DNA of 64,000 nt, taken from the NCBI GenBank assembly GCA_020091685.1, contig CM034605.1:7239019-7303018 (forward strand), read 5' to 3'. Below, piece after piece: positions 1 to 11,600 of the stretch (position 1 is the first letter of the stretch; each line of letters begins with the position of its first letter). The notes under the pieces were generated by a model. It had not been told where the DNA came from, did not search any database, and worked only from the letters and a program-made list of their open reading frames with translations. The position numbers and the translations under genes were made by a program. The DNA comes from Lutjanus erythropterus (lineage: Eukaryota > Chordata > Actinopteri > Lutjaniformes > Lutjanidae).

Positions 1-1812
1 CGTGGAGAAAGTTCAGTGTAACCCAGGGCACGTGCCTGGATGATGGAACTTTTCCAGCTCGCCCCCTCCCTCTGACATACCTACATCTTAAACCCTGTCA
101 CCCTCTGAGGTGATTAATGCTACGCAGCTCAAACCAACACCACCACAGGCAGTGGGGGCATCCTTCCTGAGCCGGCTACAGTGTCACAGTGGGGTTTTCC
201 TCCTCTCACCTACTCTCGAACCCGCACGCACACACACAAAAATTGTGGTTGATGCCCAAATCTAGCCAGCTGGAGTCAACCCCTCTTGGCACCCTGTGCA
301 ACACTTTCCACTGCACGGAACAGGTCCCATTCCAGAGCAGGAGAATCTGCAGGTCGGCACGCAACGGCTGCAAGGGCAGAGGACACAACATTTTTCCATG
401 CCCCATTAAAGCAAGAGGAAGCCAGAGGTACAAGAACAATAGATTGGCAGGTTTAGGACACATTTCACCAGTGTGTTGTTCAGATCAAACAGATAAAGCG
501 ATGATGAATAGCTAACATGTGGGTGCACACATGCATAAAGCAGAAATCACTCTATCTGCACACGTTTTCAGGTCCCAGCATACATGCATGTAAAAATAAA
601 CCTGCTGTACACATATGCACCCTCACACACCATCACCCACACATGCTAGTGCATACATCTCCGAAGCCCATAGTGACTAAGCATGTCTTTTGTCATCTTC
701 AAACGCAAATCCATTCAGCCGAGCAGCCGCGACCACACACACACACCAAAGACCCCGGCGTGGAGGAGCTGTGTGTGAGGTCCACAAGTCAGGCTGGAAA
801 GACGAGTGGAAAGGGGCTTTGCAGTAGTAAGCTTTTGTTAAACGAACTAATCCGCCATTGATATGCTAAATCCTGTTATAAGGAAAGAGAGTTAGAGGCA
901 GGAGAAGGGAGATGATGGTGGGAGAGGGCCAGGGAGCGGGACAGATCTGAAATATGGTCCTATTTCATTAGCAGCCAAAAACAAATTATCTCAAGACAGC
1001 CATGAAAAACTGATCTGGTTTGAATAACCTAGTGTGCCATTTGGCACTGAGGAATATTGATGCATTCTCTTGCCTGGCTATTGCTATCAGTTGCATTGTA
1101 AAGCTCAAAATAATAAATGGCTCATAAGTCATAACTTATCTGTGTACATCAATGATGAATGTGACATGAAAGCTGGAAAAAAAAGTGGTGGCTTGTGTTG
1201 AATGTTCTGCTGAATTTCTTTTCCATCACCGTAAAATAACACAAAACCAATGTGCAAAGGCACTCGGTCACACAGGAAAAAAAAGGTTTTCATAGAAATA
1301 CAGTAGAATAGCGCTCATATGACTGTGTGGTTAGTGTGTCTGTGTGTGTATGATGTGTGGCAGAGGTGGGTGGCTAAGGGGAAGTAGTGTTGAGAGCGGT
1401 GCACAGGCTCTGACAGATGGCCATGTGATTACAGTAAGGAAAAGTATGCTGCTTGACCTCAGGCTGCCTCACACCTTTATTAGTCTGGCAGCAGGCCAGA
1501 CAGATGTGGAGGACAGTTACAGAAAAACCTCCAGCTCAAGATCAGTCTGCATGAGCTAAAGGTTTTACATACATGTGTAGCCAAGTAAACAATCCTATTC
1601 ATAAAGAATTGTATTATATTTTAATATTAATATCAATATCCTGGACTCAAATTACGTTTATTTGAGGGAGGTGCTCTTCGGATAAGTGTACACAAAAATA
1701 ACAACTAAAAAAATTAAAATGCCTTTATTGTCACCACATAGTCATGCTAGACCTTAAAACAAACTAACACATTTCAGCATCAAGCCTTTGTCTGGGAGCC
1801 AGTTTGATTGTT
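1..1812. other. prkd3 first coding intron, left part, no exon seen
   Basis: No exon is recognised here on either strand. The short open frames have no recognisable domain, and I found no match to the next part of protein kinase D3 (the ECGFFGMYDK region). The stretch at about 900–1150 looks unique and even in composition, so it could be conserved non-coding sequence. That is only an impression without an alignment. CA-rich runs occur at 510–760. Confidence 0.4.
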
Positions 1813-2960
1813 TTAAAGGAGAATTGTGTAATATATTTACTGTAGTAAACCATCCGGCGTTTCGGTCTGGACAACCTTCATCAGGTATATCTGATCAGGT
1901 ATGCCTGATATACCTGATGAAGGTCGCCCAGACCGAAACGTTGGATATTTAATAAGTCAGCAGAAAGCAAGACAGTGTGCGGAAGTCTTTCTGGTTTTCT
2001 TCAAGTTGAATCTTCCACCGACGCACCTGTCATACATTCAGGTGTGCAGAGACCTTTTTTTAATATTTTTAATACTATAGTAAATCATAAAATGACCATG
2101 ATAAGTCATAAGAGATTAAGGAAACACAATGATTTGAAATACTGGCTTCTCCAGTAACAGTGCTACAGCCATCATCCTTTGAAATTACCATGCCAGCCTG
2201 GAGCAATTGTTTTTGTTTGCCCATTTCATTTTTATTAGAGGTAAAATTAATGCTGAATGTTCGCCAAATGACTAAGTGTCCATATATGAGTGATAAGAAA
2301 TCACTGATAATCTTTTATAAGGAGTAGATGTAGATGACAGCTTGTTCACACGACACATAGGCTAAATTTCTGCCGTGAGGCGACTGCTGAACGCCTTATC
2401 TTTCTACGTAGAGTTTGCAGAAGAGTTTGAAGAGAAAAAAAGAGCTGTTTTTTTTTAACACAATCAGTGATTTCTCCCTCGTTCATAGAGGGAGGGATGG
2501 ATGGAGGGGGAAGAGAAAAGAGAGAGAAAAAGAAACACTGTCCTGCACCTGATTTTTTTCATGTCTGTGTGTAGCGTATAGTGTTAACAAGCTGTGACAG
2601 TTAAAGTGAGCAATATGTTAAAGGAGTCTGGCAAGCAGTAAGGCCGGCAGTCACTGAACTCCAACTCCAGAGTGAATGTTTTCAGGTATTTCAGTGTTTT
2701 TTGTTTCCAGGGTAACAGGCTTAGCTTTACATCAATAGACGATTGACAGAGACATATACAGCTGATCAATTTAGAGTGCAGGGCGCGTTGCAACTGGTCA
2801 TTGTCAAAGTACAATGTTTTGTTTGTCTTGCGTTCCTGTTCAGTGCCCCAGCAGCATGAAGGCCACTGACCTGAGCTTCGAGTCTGGGGGGGGGAGAGGG
2901 TGGAGGGAAAACTTGCTTCAACTATAGATAGTATATTAAATAGTACATTAAATAGGGAGT
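1813..2960 (+). mobile_element. TTAA-flanked repeat family A, copy 1 (3' part missing)
   Basis: The copy starts with TTAAAGGAGAA at 1813. Its body, about 2076–2960, is shared with copies at 3176–4295 and 18617–19182. Shared blocks are AAATGACCA..TG..GTCAT, a TTTTTGTTTGCCCATTTCA block and a GGTAACAGGC-like block followed by ATTGTCAA. There is no recognisable 3' end; a family B MITE begins soon after. A foreign palindromic segment interrupts it at about 1851–2075. It is a non-autonomous DNA element with no protein coding. Confidence 0.6.
1852..1946. repeat. 40-bp inverted repeat with 15-bp loop
   Basis: The left arm (1852–1891) and right arm (1907–1946) are reverse complements with about four mismatches, around a loop at 1892–1906. 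The arms contain ACCTGATGAAGGT and AGACCGAAACG. This 'GATGAAGG..GACCGAAACGTT' word recurs in repeats of many animal genomes. The hairpin sits inside TTAA repeat copy 1 and appears to have arrived as part of a 225-bp insert (about 1851–2075). Confidence 0.8.
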
Positions 2961-2984
2961 CAACCTAACCTGCATTTAAATTGT

Positions 2985-3175
2985 TGGTTTATAAAATGTC
3001 AGGAAATAGACAGAAAAATGCTATCACAGTTTCATGAAGATCAAAAGGATGTTCTCAAATAGCTCGTTTTGTCCAACCAACACTCCACATTCAGGCTATC
3101 ATCACATTCGATGAGGAAAAGCAGCAAATTCTCACATTTGAGAATTTGGAACAAGAAAATGTTGGACAGTTTTGT
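2985..3175 (+). mobile_element. Family B (hAT-like) MITE, left half, split by a TTAA element
   Basis: The words TAAAATGTCAGGAAATAG, TTTTGTCCAACCAAC and AGCAGCAAATTCTCACATTTGA match, in order, the MITE at 18272–18613. The expected right part, with GATTATCAGAATAGTTG, appears only at 4296–4395. A TTAA element (3176–4295) lies exactly between them. Confidence 0.65.
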
Positions 3176-4295
3176 TTAAAGGAGAAATCTGTAATAAAAT
3201 GACCACAATGTGTCATCAGAGATCAAGGAAACGCTACACGCTTCACTTGACATGACTGCTGTTGCAGTGTTCAACTTTCCATTATGGATCAGAATAACTG
3301 TTTTGTATTACATTAATCAGAGTTGAAATTTATGCCGAATCTTTCACCGAATGTGTAAGGGTCTATTTAAGAGTCATAAGAAATCAATAATAATCTTGTA
3401 GAAGGTGAAGTTGTTTTTGTTTTCAGTATAACTCAATTAACTTTACACTGACAGACAATTGTCTCTTATAAAGAGCTGATCAACTTACACTTGAGGACTT
3501 GTTGATGCTTGTTATTGTCAATTTACAAGGTTGCGCACATCTTGCACTCCTGCGGAGCTCCTGCAGCCTGCCTGTCTCTGCCATGTTTGGGGAGGAGGGG
3601 GCAGGGGGAAACGAACTTGCTGCAACCATAGATCATATATTAAACAGGATTACAAGTATTACGGTATGCCAAGGTGTTCTAGACAGTATGATTTTCAACA
3701 CCATCATAATACAGACACTCCCCTTTATATCAAACTAATATGGAGATGATGTAATTTAGAGTACAGCACATGCCTGTGAGGGGTCAGTCTCTCTCAAAGG
3801 CAGCGCAACTGAGCTGAGAAACATGGTATGTGAGGGATAAAGTTACTCAACTAACTAGCAAAAAAAAAAAAGTCCTGATGATAAGGGTAAGACTGCAGGC
3901 TACTGACGGGTCACAGTAGCTTGTCATAGTGAGTTTGTGACTTAAGTGAGCGCGAGACAGGGAGCTGCAGAGTAATTACTCTATTATTGGTGCAGAGAGT
4001 GGTGGTGAATGTGAACGCTGAGAAAAAAAGCAAAACGAACAGTGAAACTGTTGGTATGGCAGCATGTGTAAAGTGATGACGTGTAGTTTCTCAACTGAAG
4101 GAAATAGCATAAATTGCTATGACAATCAGCTCTGCCTACGTTAAGAGAGTAATATGGTACAGTAGATTTGAGCTTTTACAAAAATACCGCCAAAATATTG
4201 TATATGCCAGCAAAATGTCAGGAAACCTAATTAAAACTTATTTAGTATACAGTCTGTGGCTCCAAGTCGCTATTTGGACTACAGTATTCCTTTAA
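3176..4295 (+). mobile_element. TTAA-flanked repeat family A, copy 2 (most complete, 1.1 kb)
   Basis: It is bounded by TTAA at 3176–3179 and 4292–4295, with short inverted ends TTAAAGGAG and ATTCCTTTAA. The body aligns by eye with copies 1 and 3. No transposase is visible, so it is non-autonomous. TTAA targets are used by piggyBac and some other cut-and-paste families, but the family was not identified. It sits inside an older family B MITE. Confidence 0.65.
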
Positions 4296-4395
4296 AAATG
4301 ACTTTAAAAATTAATAGATTATCAGAATAGTTGCTTACTGATTTAACTGATTCATTGACTCATCATTTTGTCTCTACACTAATGCACTTTTTTCT
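4296..4395 (+). mobile_element. Family B MITE, right half
   Basis: It continues the element begun at 2985. AAAATGACTTTAAAAATTAAT, then GATTATCAGAATAGTTG and a degenerate end, correspond to the right third of the copy at 18272–18613. Confidence 0.55.
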
Positions 4396-7300
4396 TCGTA
4401 GTTTTTCAAAGTCAGCCTTTCATCCACACTAACAGTGTTTTAGACCACCAACAATGGATCTTTTCACAAACACTCTTCAGTGGGTGCATTTGAAAATGCC
4501 AGTTTTATCATTCTGTATGATTGTCATGTGATCTCTGGCATCACACCGTCATGTGATTTGTGGCTGACAAATCTTGACTTGCTGGCCTTGACCATTCTTC
4601 AGTATAACTCTGTAAATAACTAATCTGACACTGCCAGACTCACATTGTAAAAACCTGACAATGGTCTGACGAAATTCAAGCACAAACATTAGTTTAGAGA
4701 AGAGCTCAAGGACAGTAAGCTGACATGAAGCAAAGTAATAAATTTACTTTCTTCATATGCAAGTAATTTACTTTTGGGACCTGTTTCTCCAAACGGTCAA
4801 CCAATTAAATGGCAGGCCAGGACCTCCAACCTTCCACAAGTTAAATTTTCTCCAGACCTTTGTGATCTACGTGTGGCAGGTGTCTTGCTATGTGAGATTA
4901 CTGAAAAACATACAACACTTAAATGCCCATTATACAAAATTTTCATGTTTTACTATTGTTTTGACATCACAATCGGACAGTGCACCTGGAGAAATAAACC
5001 TGATAATGCTGGAGTGCATGAAAAGCATTACATGTGTTTTCCATCCTGACGTCAATTTGAATCTTAAGCCCAGCTGAGAAACTGTGTTGAAGATGAATGA
5101 GTAAGTCTATCACTCCACAACTACCTCTGTGGTGCCCTTGAGCAGACACTTAGCCTTAGACTTAGATTTTTTGTACTGGTCACAATGTGCAAAAGACAGT
5201 AACTGTGTTACGGATAGGCTTTATCCCTATGACAGTGGAGGGTAAAGGATTGTCTGATGTCCCAACAGAAGACATAACCTAAATATGTTCATCAAATATG
5301 TTCTGAGTTCTTGTGAAACATTAAACCCGAGTCAGGAGGTGGATGGCTGTTATTAATTTAGCTTGAGGTGGCAAGATAAAGATTGTCACAAGATCAGTGT
5401 GATGAAAAGTGCTTTTTCTCACCAGATAAATAAATCCATTGACTGATAACCCTGCAATTATTTAATATTTCCATGACACAGACCACACAGCTCCAAAGGC
5501 CCAGCACCAGAACACACAAGACGTTGATTTGTTTCTGTTTTATATCTGAAGAGAGTCCCTCAGAACACCTTAAAAGGAGAAAAATAACAAGAGAGCTGGA
5601 TCAAATGGATATATATATATATGGTACTTGAACTTGGTAAATAACTCCAAGCGCAGCTTGATGAATTTTGATGTACAGCAGACATAATAGGCAACATGTG
5701 CTGTCATGAAACCATAAGTTCCACTGAGCCGTAGTGAGAGTTTCACAAATAGGAAAACAGTTTTTAAAGTAAAAACAATGGGTAAACCAGTGTATGACTT
5801 TGAGGTGTACGTTAATGCCCACAACAGAGGAAAATGTACTTCAATAACCCGTCAAACGAATGCACTGGAAAATCCAATTATGTGCTCACGCGAATCTTGG
5901 GGGGGAAAACTGTGTAATTACTTTGTTCAAGTCACATCAAACACAGTGTGGAAAACTGTGTTAATCTATTAAAGTCAACAGTGGGATTGTATTTGTTTTC
6001 ATTACATATTATTAATGTAAGACCAACCAAAAGTTTTCCACACAGCATGGGACGAGAAACACATGCGCAGCGAATTGTACAATTACAAGATGTGGCCATC
6101 AACATAATTCATTTGTCACTTGGAGTGAGGCATCAAAAGAAGGCACACTGGAAACACTCTGGTTTTCCACTGTCTTGTTCAACATGAAGTGTTTTTGGTC
6201 CTCCATTAACAGTTTCCATATAATGTGGCAGCAATATTTTCTAAATAATTTACTTTGATGGTGCAGATGTCCTCACTGTACCGTAGGCATGAAGCAAACT
6301 CAATATAAACATACATTCTACTTAGTCTTATTATTAATTATCTTACTTTTTAATAGAGGGAATGTTCCGAGACTAATGAGTTGACTGGAATCAGCAGTGA
6401 GCAGAAAATCTTACACAACATTCTAACACATTACTACTTGACCTGTTGTGACCTGCTAATAAGCAAATCAAAGCTTCAATTCCACATCTGAGGCACAAAA
6501 TAACTGTGCTGTTTGAATTAAAACACGCAAGAGAAACTTACTGGAATGCATGTAGCATGTTGACAGAATGCATAGTTGAGGCTGGATCAGCTGCTACAAG
6601 CATAATGCTGCAATCCACTGCAAGTCAAAAGTCGACTTCCAAATCTCTGTTGCCGACTTACAATCTAACGGCATCCAGTGCATCTTCCTGGCAAAGCATG
6701 GACTCGTGTTAATTGGACGTGTTGGTATGGCAAGCCTCTGGATTTGACAAGCATCTACAGCAGCTGATTTAGAGGATCTGCACACTTTGAAAGGGATGTG
6801 AGAAGTAGGCTTGTACCACATGCCTGCATAGACTTTTATCAAGCACAAATCAACTGGATGGAACTACAAAGTTGTTACTGCATGTCAAGTAATTTTGCTT
6901 ACTATGTGTGCTGCCATATCACTGTGACATCAAGTATATTTATGTTAACAAATATCCAAAATCCATCCTGACCATTTTTTTTCTGAGCTCTGAGTACAAT
7001 CAATTGCAGCACAAAAACCTCCAGGAAGAGTCACTTTCGAAGCCAGTTTGACATAGTGGCCTAACTGTGTAATAACACATGATGTATTGCAGCCCAAAAA
7101 TACATTTTCACATTAGTTTACATTGTGAAAGAAGCATCTGCCACACTTTTACATTTTTTGAGTGTCACAACTCCAGCAAAATGATTCGATTCAATACAAG
7201 AATTCATCTATTCAGTCTGATAGCATTTGGAAAGTCTAGAGGAGCCAATTTTTGCCATTTACCTCAACTTTTTGTTGCTTATCAGCCAGCTTGAATTGAT

Positions 7301-7984
7301 GTAGATTTTCAATGCGTTTAACAACTTGAGAGCTTTATTCAACTGCAACAGGTGAAAAGTTTATAAAATCACTTCATATCAGAGAGCATGGACCATGCCA
7401 CCACCTGTTCGTTTGAGTCTGCAAGTCATTTTAAATGATATTGCAGGGTGTTACAATATACTGCAGATCTACTGAGTGATCACAGTCCAGTTAAGTACAA
7501 TAACTGCTGCATGCTTCCCTTCTGCTCTGCAGACAGTGCATGAAAAGAGAGGCCAAGATGCATGGTTCATTTCAATGGTACATTACATAAAACTATTTGC
7601 TCCTCCGTTTGCAGGCACAGGCCAAGAAAAACACGCTACAGCTGGAGGCAGAAAGAGCAAAAAAAAAAAGGGGGTGGGGGTTCCGTGTAGCTGACTGACA
7701 AAGCACTACCCTCATCTGGTTTATATTCAAGCAGGCATCTTTGTACACTTGCAGGATCACACAAACTCATCCCATCACTCTCCACAACATACACACATTT
7801 ATAATATGAGCTCCTCCTGAAGTCAAGTCAGCTTCTTTTCCACTGCAAAAGGAAGACTCCACTCAGGGGAACCAACTGAAGCTGCCACATGTAGCGGAAA
7901 GGAAACTCATTTGGTGGGAGTGTGACAAGAGGAGCTATGACTTTCTCACTCTATGGGCTGACTAACTTGTTTCCTTCCATGTGG
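4396..7984. other. prkd3 intron, no gene seen
   Basis: AT-rich intronic DNA with short chance ORFs only. A small TA run lies at 5609–5621. Nothing resembling an exon of protein kinase D3 was found. Confidence 0.4.
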
Positions 7985-8652
7985 CAGAATATGGTTCGTG
8001 GTTCATTGAGCTTTTACTCTATGAAGCTGTAATATCGCGAAACACAGCAGAGTGTTCTTAAGAACAACAGATCCAGTCTGAATGACGTCTGAAGTTTCAG
8101 CCAAGCAGAATACATCTGGCGCTATAGTCAATTTCTGTGCATTACACTGAAGCAGCACTCTGTCGAAACTGTGACACACAACATACACTACAATACCATT
8201 AATGCTGAAAGACACATATGGGCTTTGGAGCAACATATGCTGCCATCCAGACAACATCTTTTTCAGGGACATCCATGCTTGGACGAAGCTAAGACACATT
8301 CTGCACATGTTACAACAGTGTGGGTTTGTAGTAAAAGAATTTGGGTACTAGATTGGCCTGCCCACAGTCCAGACCTGTCTCCCATTGAATGTATGGTGTC
8401 CTCAGTTCCCAAAAACTTACTGAGTGTTGTTAAAATAAAAGGTGATGTAACACAGCAATAAATGTCACTGTCCAAACTTTTCGGGAACATGTTGCAAGCA
8501 TCAAATTCACAGAAAGTGTATATTTACAAAAACAATGCAATTTCTTCTCTCTGTGCTGCATTCAATTAAATCTAGGTCAAAGAGAAATTCAACAGAAGTC
8601 GTTGCACTCTGTTTCATACAGCGTCCCCACTTTTTGGAACTGGGTTGGTTGA
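7985..8652 (+). pseudogene. Degenerate Tc1/mariner transposon fragment
   Basis: The frame at 8171–8461 contains WPAHSPDLSPIE, the block around the second aspartate of Tc1-type DDE transposases, after a decayed LFQ-H-region. The catalytic stretch is broken by substitutions, and an internal deletion runs straight from SPIE into the last codons. The 3' untranslated part follows, and the terminal inverted repeat ends near 8652 (GTCCCCACTTTTTGGAACTG). The left terminal repeat was not found. The MITE at 27867–28138 has the same ends. It cannot encode an active enzyme. Confidence 0.8.
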
Positions 8653-11600
8653 CCAACATCTGAGGGCCAAAGGCCACTTCTCACTTCTTGTCTTTTAAGA
8701 GAAGTGTGAACACTGCAGCCTGGCTGAGGCATAGCTGACTTGTAAGATGAGAGTGCAAGGGTTCTGAAAAAGTGCCAAGTGTTCATATGCAATTAATTCA
8801 GTACTGGTTTCCTTCCCCCTGTAAACTGAGAGCTGTGTACGTGTGTGATTTAAGCCTATGTGACCGTATGTGTGTATCTACATTTCTGGTGCAGACAAGG
8901 TTGAATTGCAAGTCTAACCACTGAGCTAAGGTCCATGGCCGTGTCCAGACCACAGCGTAGTAGGAGACTCTACACCTGTCATCCTAGACCTATTTCAATC
9001 ATCAAGAGACTCTAACAAAGGTATACCGCTTGCCCAATTTACATCAACCACAATAGCTCATGGTTTCCAGCCAAATCTCTTCCTAGTGGTCTCCAAAGAA
9101 AATCCCACAATTATTCCACCAGGCTTTTGATTATGTGAATCCAGAGAAACAATACTCTTCTGTGGCAATTTGGCCTCAAGTGCAAAATGACTGAAGTGCA
9201 GTGAAGATAATGGGGATGAGGTCACTTTTTGGTTGCTAGCCACTGTGGCCCAGATGAGAGCCAGGTGGTTTTTAGCCTAATAACACCATTTTTTTTTTTT
9301 TTTCAAATGTGACAGAAAGTGTCTCATCTCTCTTCAATGACAATCTCCTGCACATATGAGAGTGTTTGCTTGCATGCATGTGTGTGAGTATGACAGTATT
9401 TGTGTGTGTTCATGAGTGTTTCATGCATTACAGTGTCCAGAGGCTGAGCAGAGAAGAGGAAGGCTGAGTCACAGGATCTAAGGCCTCTCAGGAAGAGAGC
9501 AGTGTGATCTAAGACATGCTTGGCCAGGCCCCCGCACACTGCTGATGAGTTATAGCCCCGCTGCGATCCTCCGCCAGCGCCTCCGCCTCAGAGATATACT
9601 GCAGTACGCACTCCATCTCCCCTCTCTGGCATGGAGTACCAGGGGACAGCCGCCAGATTCACCTCCACACGGGGCAAATAAACAGGTGAAGCTGAGGGGA
9701 ATTTACGCGAGATTGATGGCGACTGCACTTTCTCTTGTTCTGGTGGAGCCGGAGGTCAAAAGGTGTGCGGTAATAGCAGGATGTAGGAACATGCTGCTGT
9801 TGCTCAACAGAAACATCAATAATTGCTGTGGGTTCTGTGTTACAGAAAGTGGGCAGGCACTGGCTGCTTGAGGTTTTCTCTTTCTTTATGATTAATAGCG
9901 AGGCCTTACTTTTACAGACATTCTTTTGTTGAATTAGCAGTTAAACAGAAATACAATTGTACCTATGCAAAAGAACTTAACAAGACTAAACATTCAGTCG
10001 AGCCAAATTCCAACACTCAGTCCGTCACCTTCTTCAAAACATAAGACACCGAAGGCAATTTCTCTGAACATTTAAACACACAGACAAGAATAATAGCAAG
10101 TGCAGTGTAGAGAAAAGCCACTTGAGCACAGGCACACAGACTGAACAGGCTGTGCTGCTCCGCCGACCACAGCAGATTGGAGAGCGGGAATAGGGAGAAT
10201 ATGGAAACAGGGAGCGGCTCTGAGGGGAACTAACCGAACAGCGAGTACGACTGGAGAAAGAGACACAGTCACAAAAAGGAGTCATGCTGAGTGGCTGACT
10301 GTTTCCCCTGGGTTTAAAAATCCTCAAACAAACCAATCACACAAAAGTGGAATTGTAATACCACGACTTTACTTTCCACTTGGCCTGTGGTGCTTTTCAT
10401 GAGGGCAAATGCTGTGTATTAAATTCTTTAGACCTTTTTCCTCTCATGACACAGTAGGCCTCTTGTTGCTTTCTTGTTGTATCAACACGTAATTGCACTT
10501 GCCCTGCTACCTTCCTATAAGTCTGACAGATCACTCACAGTGCTGAAAGACAGGAAAGGCAAACAGTGCTGAGATAACAACACAGAATAAGACATTCTGC
10601 AACCTGCTCTTATTGTCTGGATCAATAGTGCAGTGCTGATATGACTATGCAGCTACAGCAGAGACAATATGGTCTTCATTGCAGGACATTGGAGACATTT
10701 TTGGCATGTTAACACATCTGCTAAGATCATGATCATAACATCTGTTTGTACTAGCAGGCCTGGAATTAAGTGATTTTTGGGGAAGGGCACTTTGGCCTTT
10801 GATAGATACAAATGTATTTATTTTAGTACAATTAGCTGATGATTAGACTGATCAGTAACCATCAGTAATCAATACAACCAAAAACTAATGGCTGTCAAGG
10901 TCAAACAAATGTATCATACTTTAACAGCTACCTAGCATCTCTGTACTGGTGACAAAATGTAAAAAAAAAAAAAACAATGCAAGCCTGCATATAGCATTAG
11001 CTGTCTGAATCAAACAAAAGTTATTAAAATATTACACCAAACTTTAAGAAATATTATATACTAATAATTCAAAAACACAACTTAGATAAAAGGCATATTA
11101 TGTCAACAGTCTTCTTGTCAATTCAACATCAATATAATCCATAAAGACAAACTATATTTCCATACAAACTCTACATTTTGGATTTTGTTGCCTTAACTTA
11201 CTGTGCTAACTTGTGCATGTCACATAACGTTCATAGTTAGCTAATGTTTGCTAACCGGTGTATCACACTACTGTTGATGTCCAGTGTGATGATGGAGGCA
11301 CTGTGAAACTTCAGTTTGGTTATTTGTTGTGTTGCATGTAGTTTAAAATAAGGAAATGTGAAACTTTTTTTTGACGGCACAACAGCTGCTTCAAAACAGG
11401 ATATGCCACTAGCCATGTGGCTGGGTAATTTTAGAAGGGGTATAGTTTCACATTGATAGACCTAAGATTCACCTCCACAAAGCTCTGCGCTGAAGAAAGG
11501 TCTGGCTACACACATGATTATGCTGAAAACCACTCTGGCTTTTTTGTATTTCTTCAAACCAATCACATCTCATATTGGGTTTAGTGAACACTAAGATGCA

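Noticed and set aside
8171-8461. Possible host gene with WPAHSPDLSPIE
   Set aside because: The motif is from Tc1-type transposases, and the surrounding untranslated and terminal sequences are those of the transposon. It is a decayed element, not a host gene.
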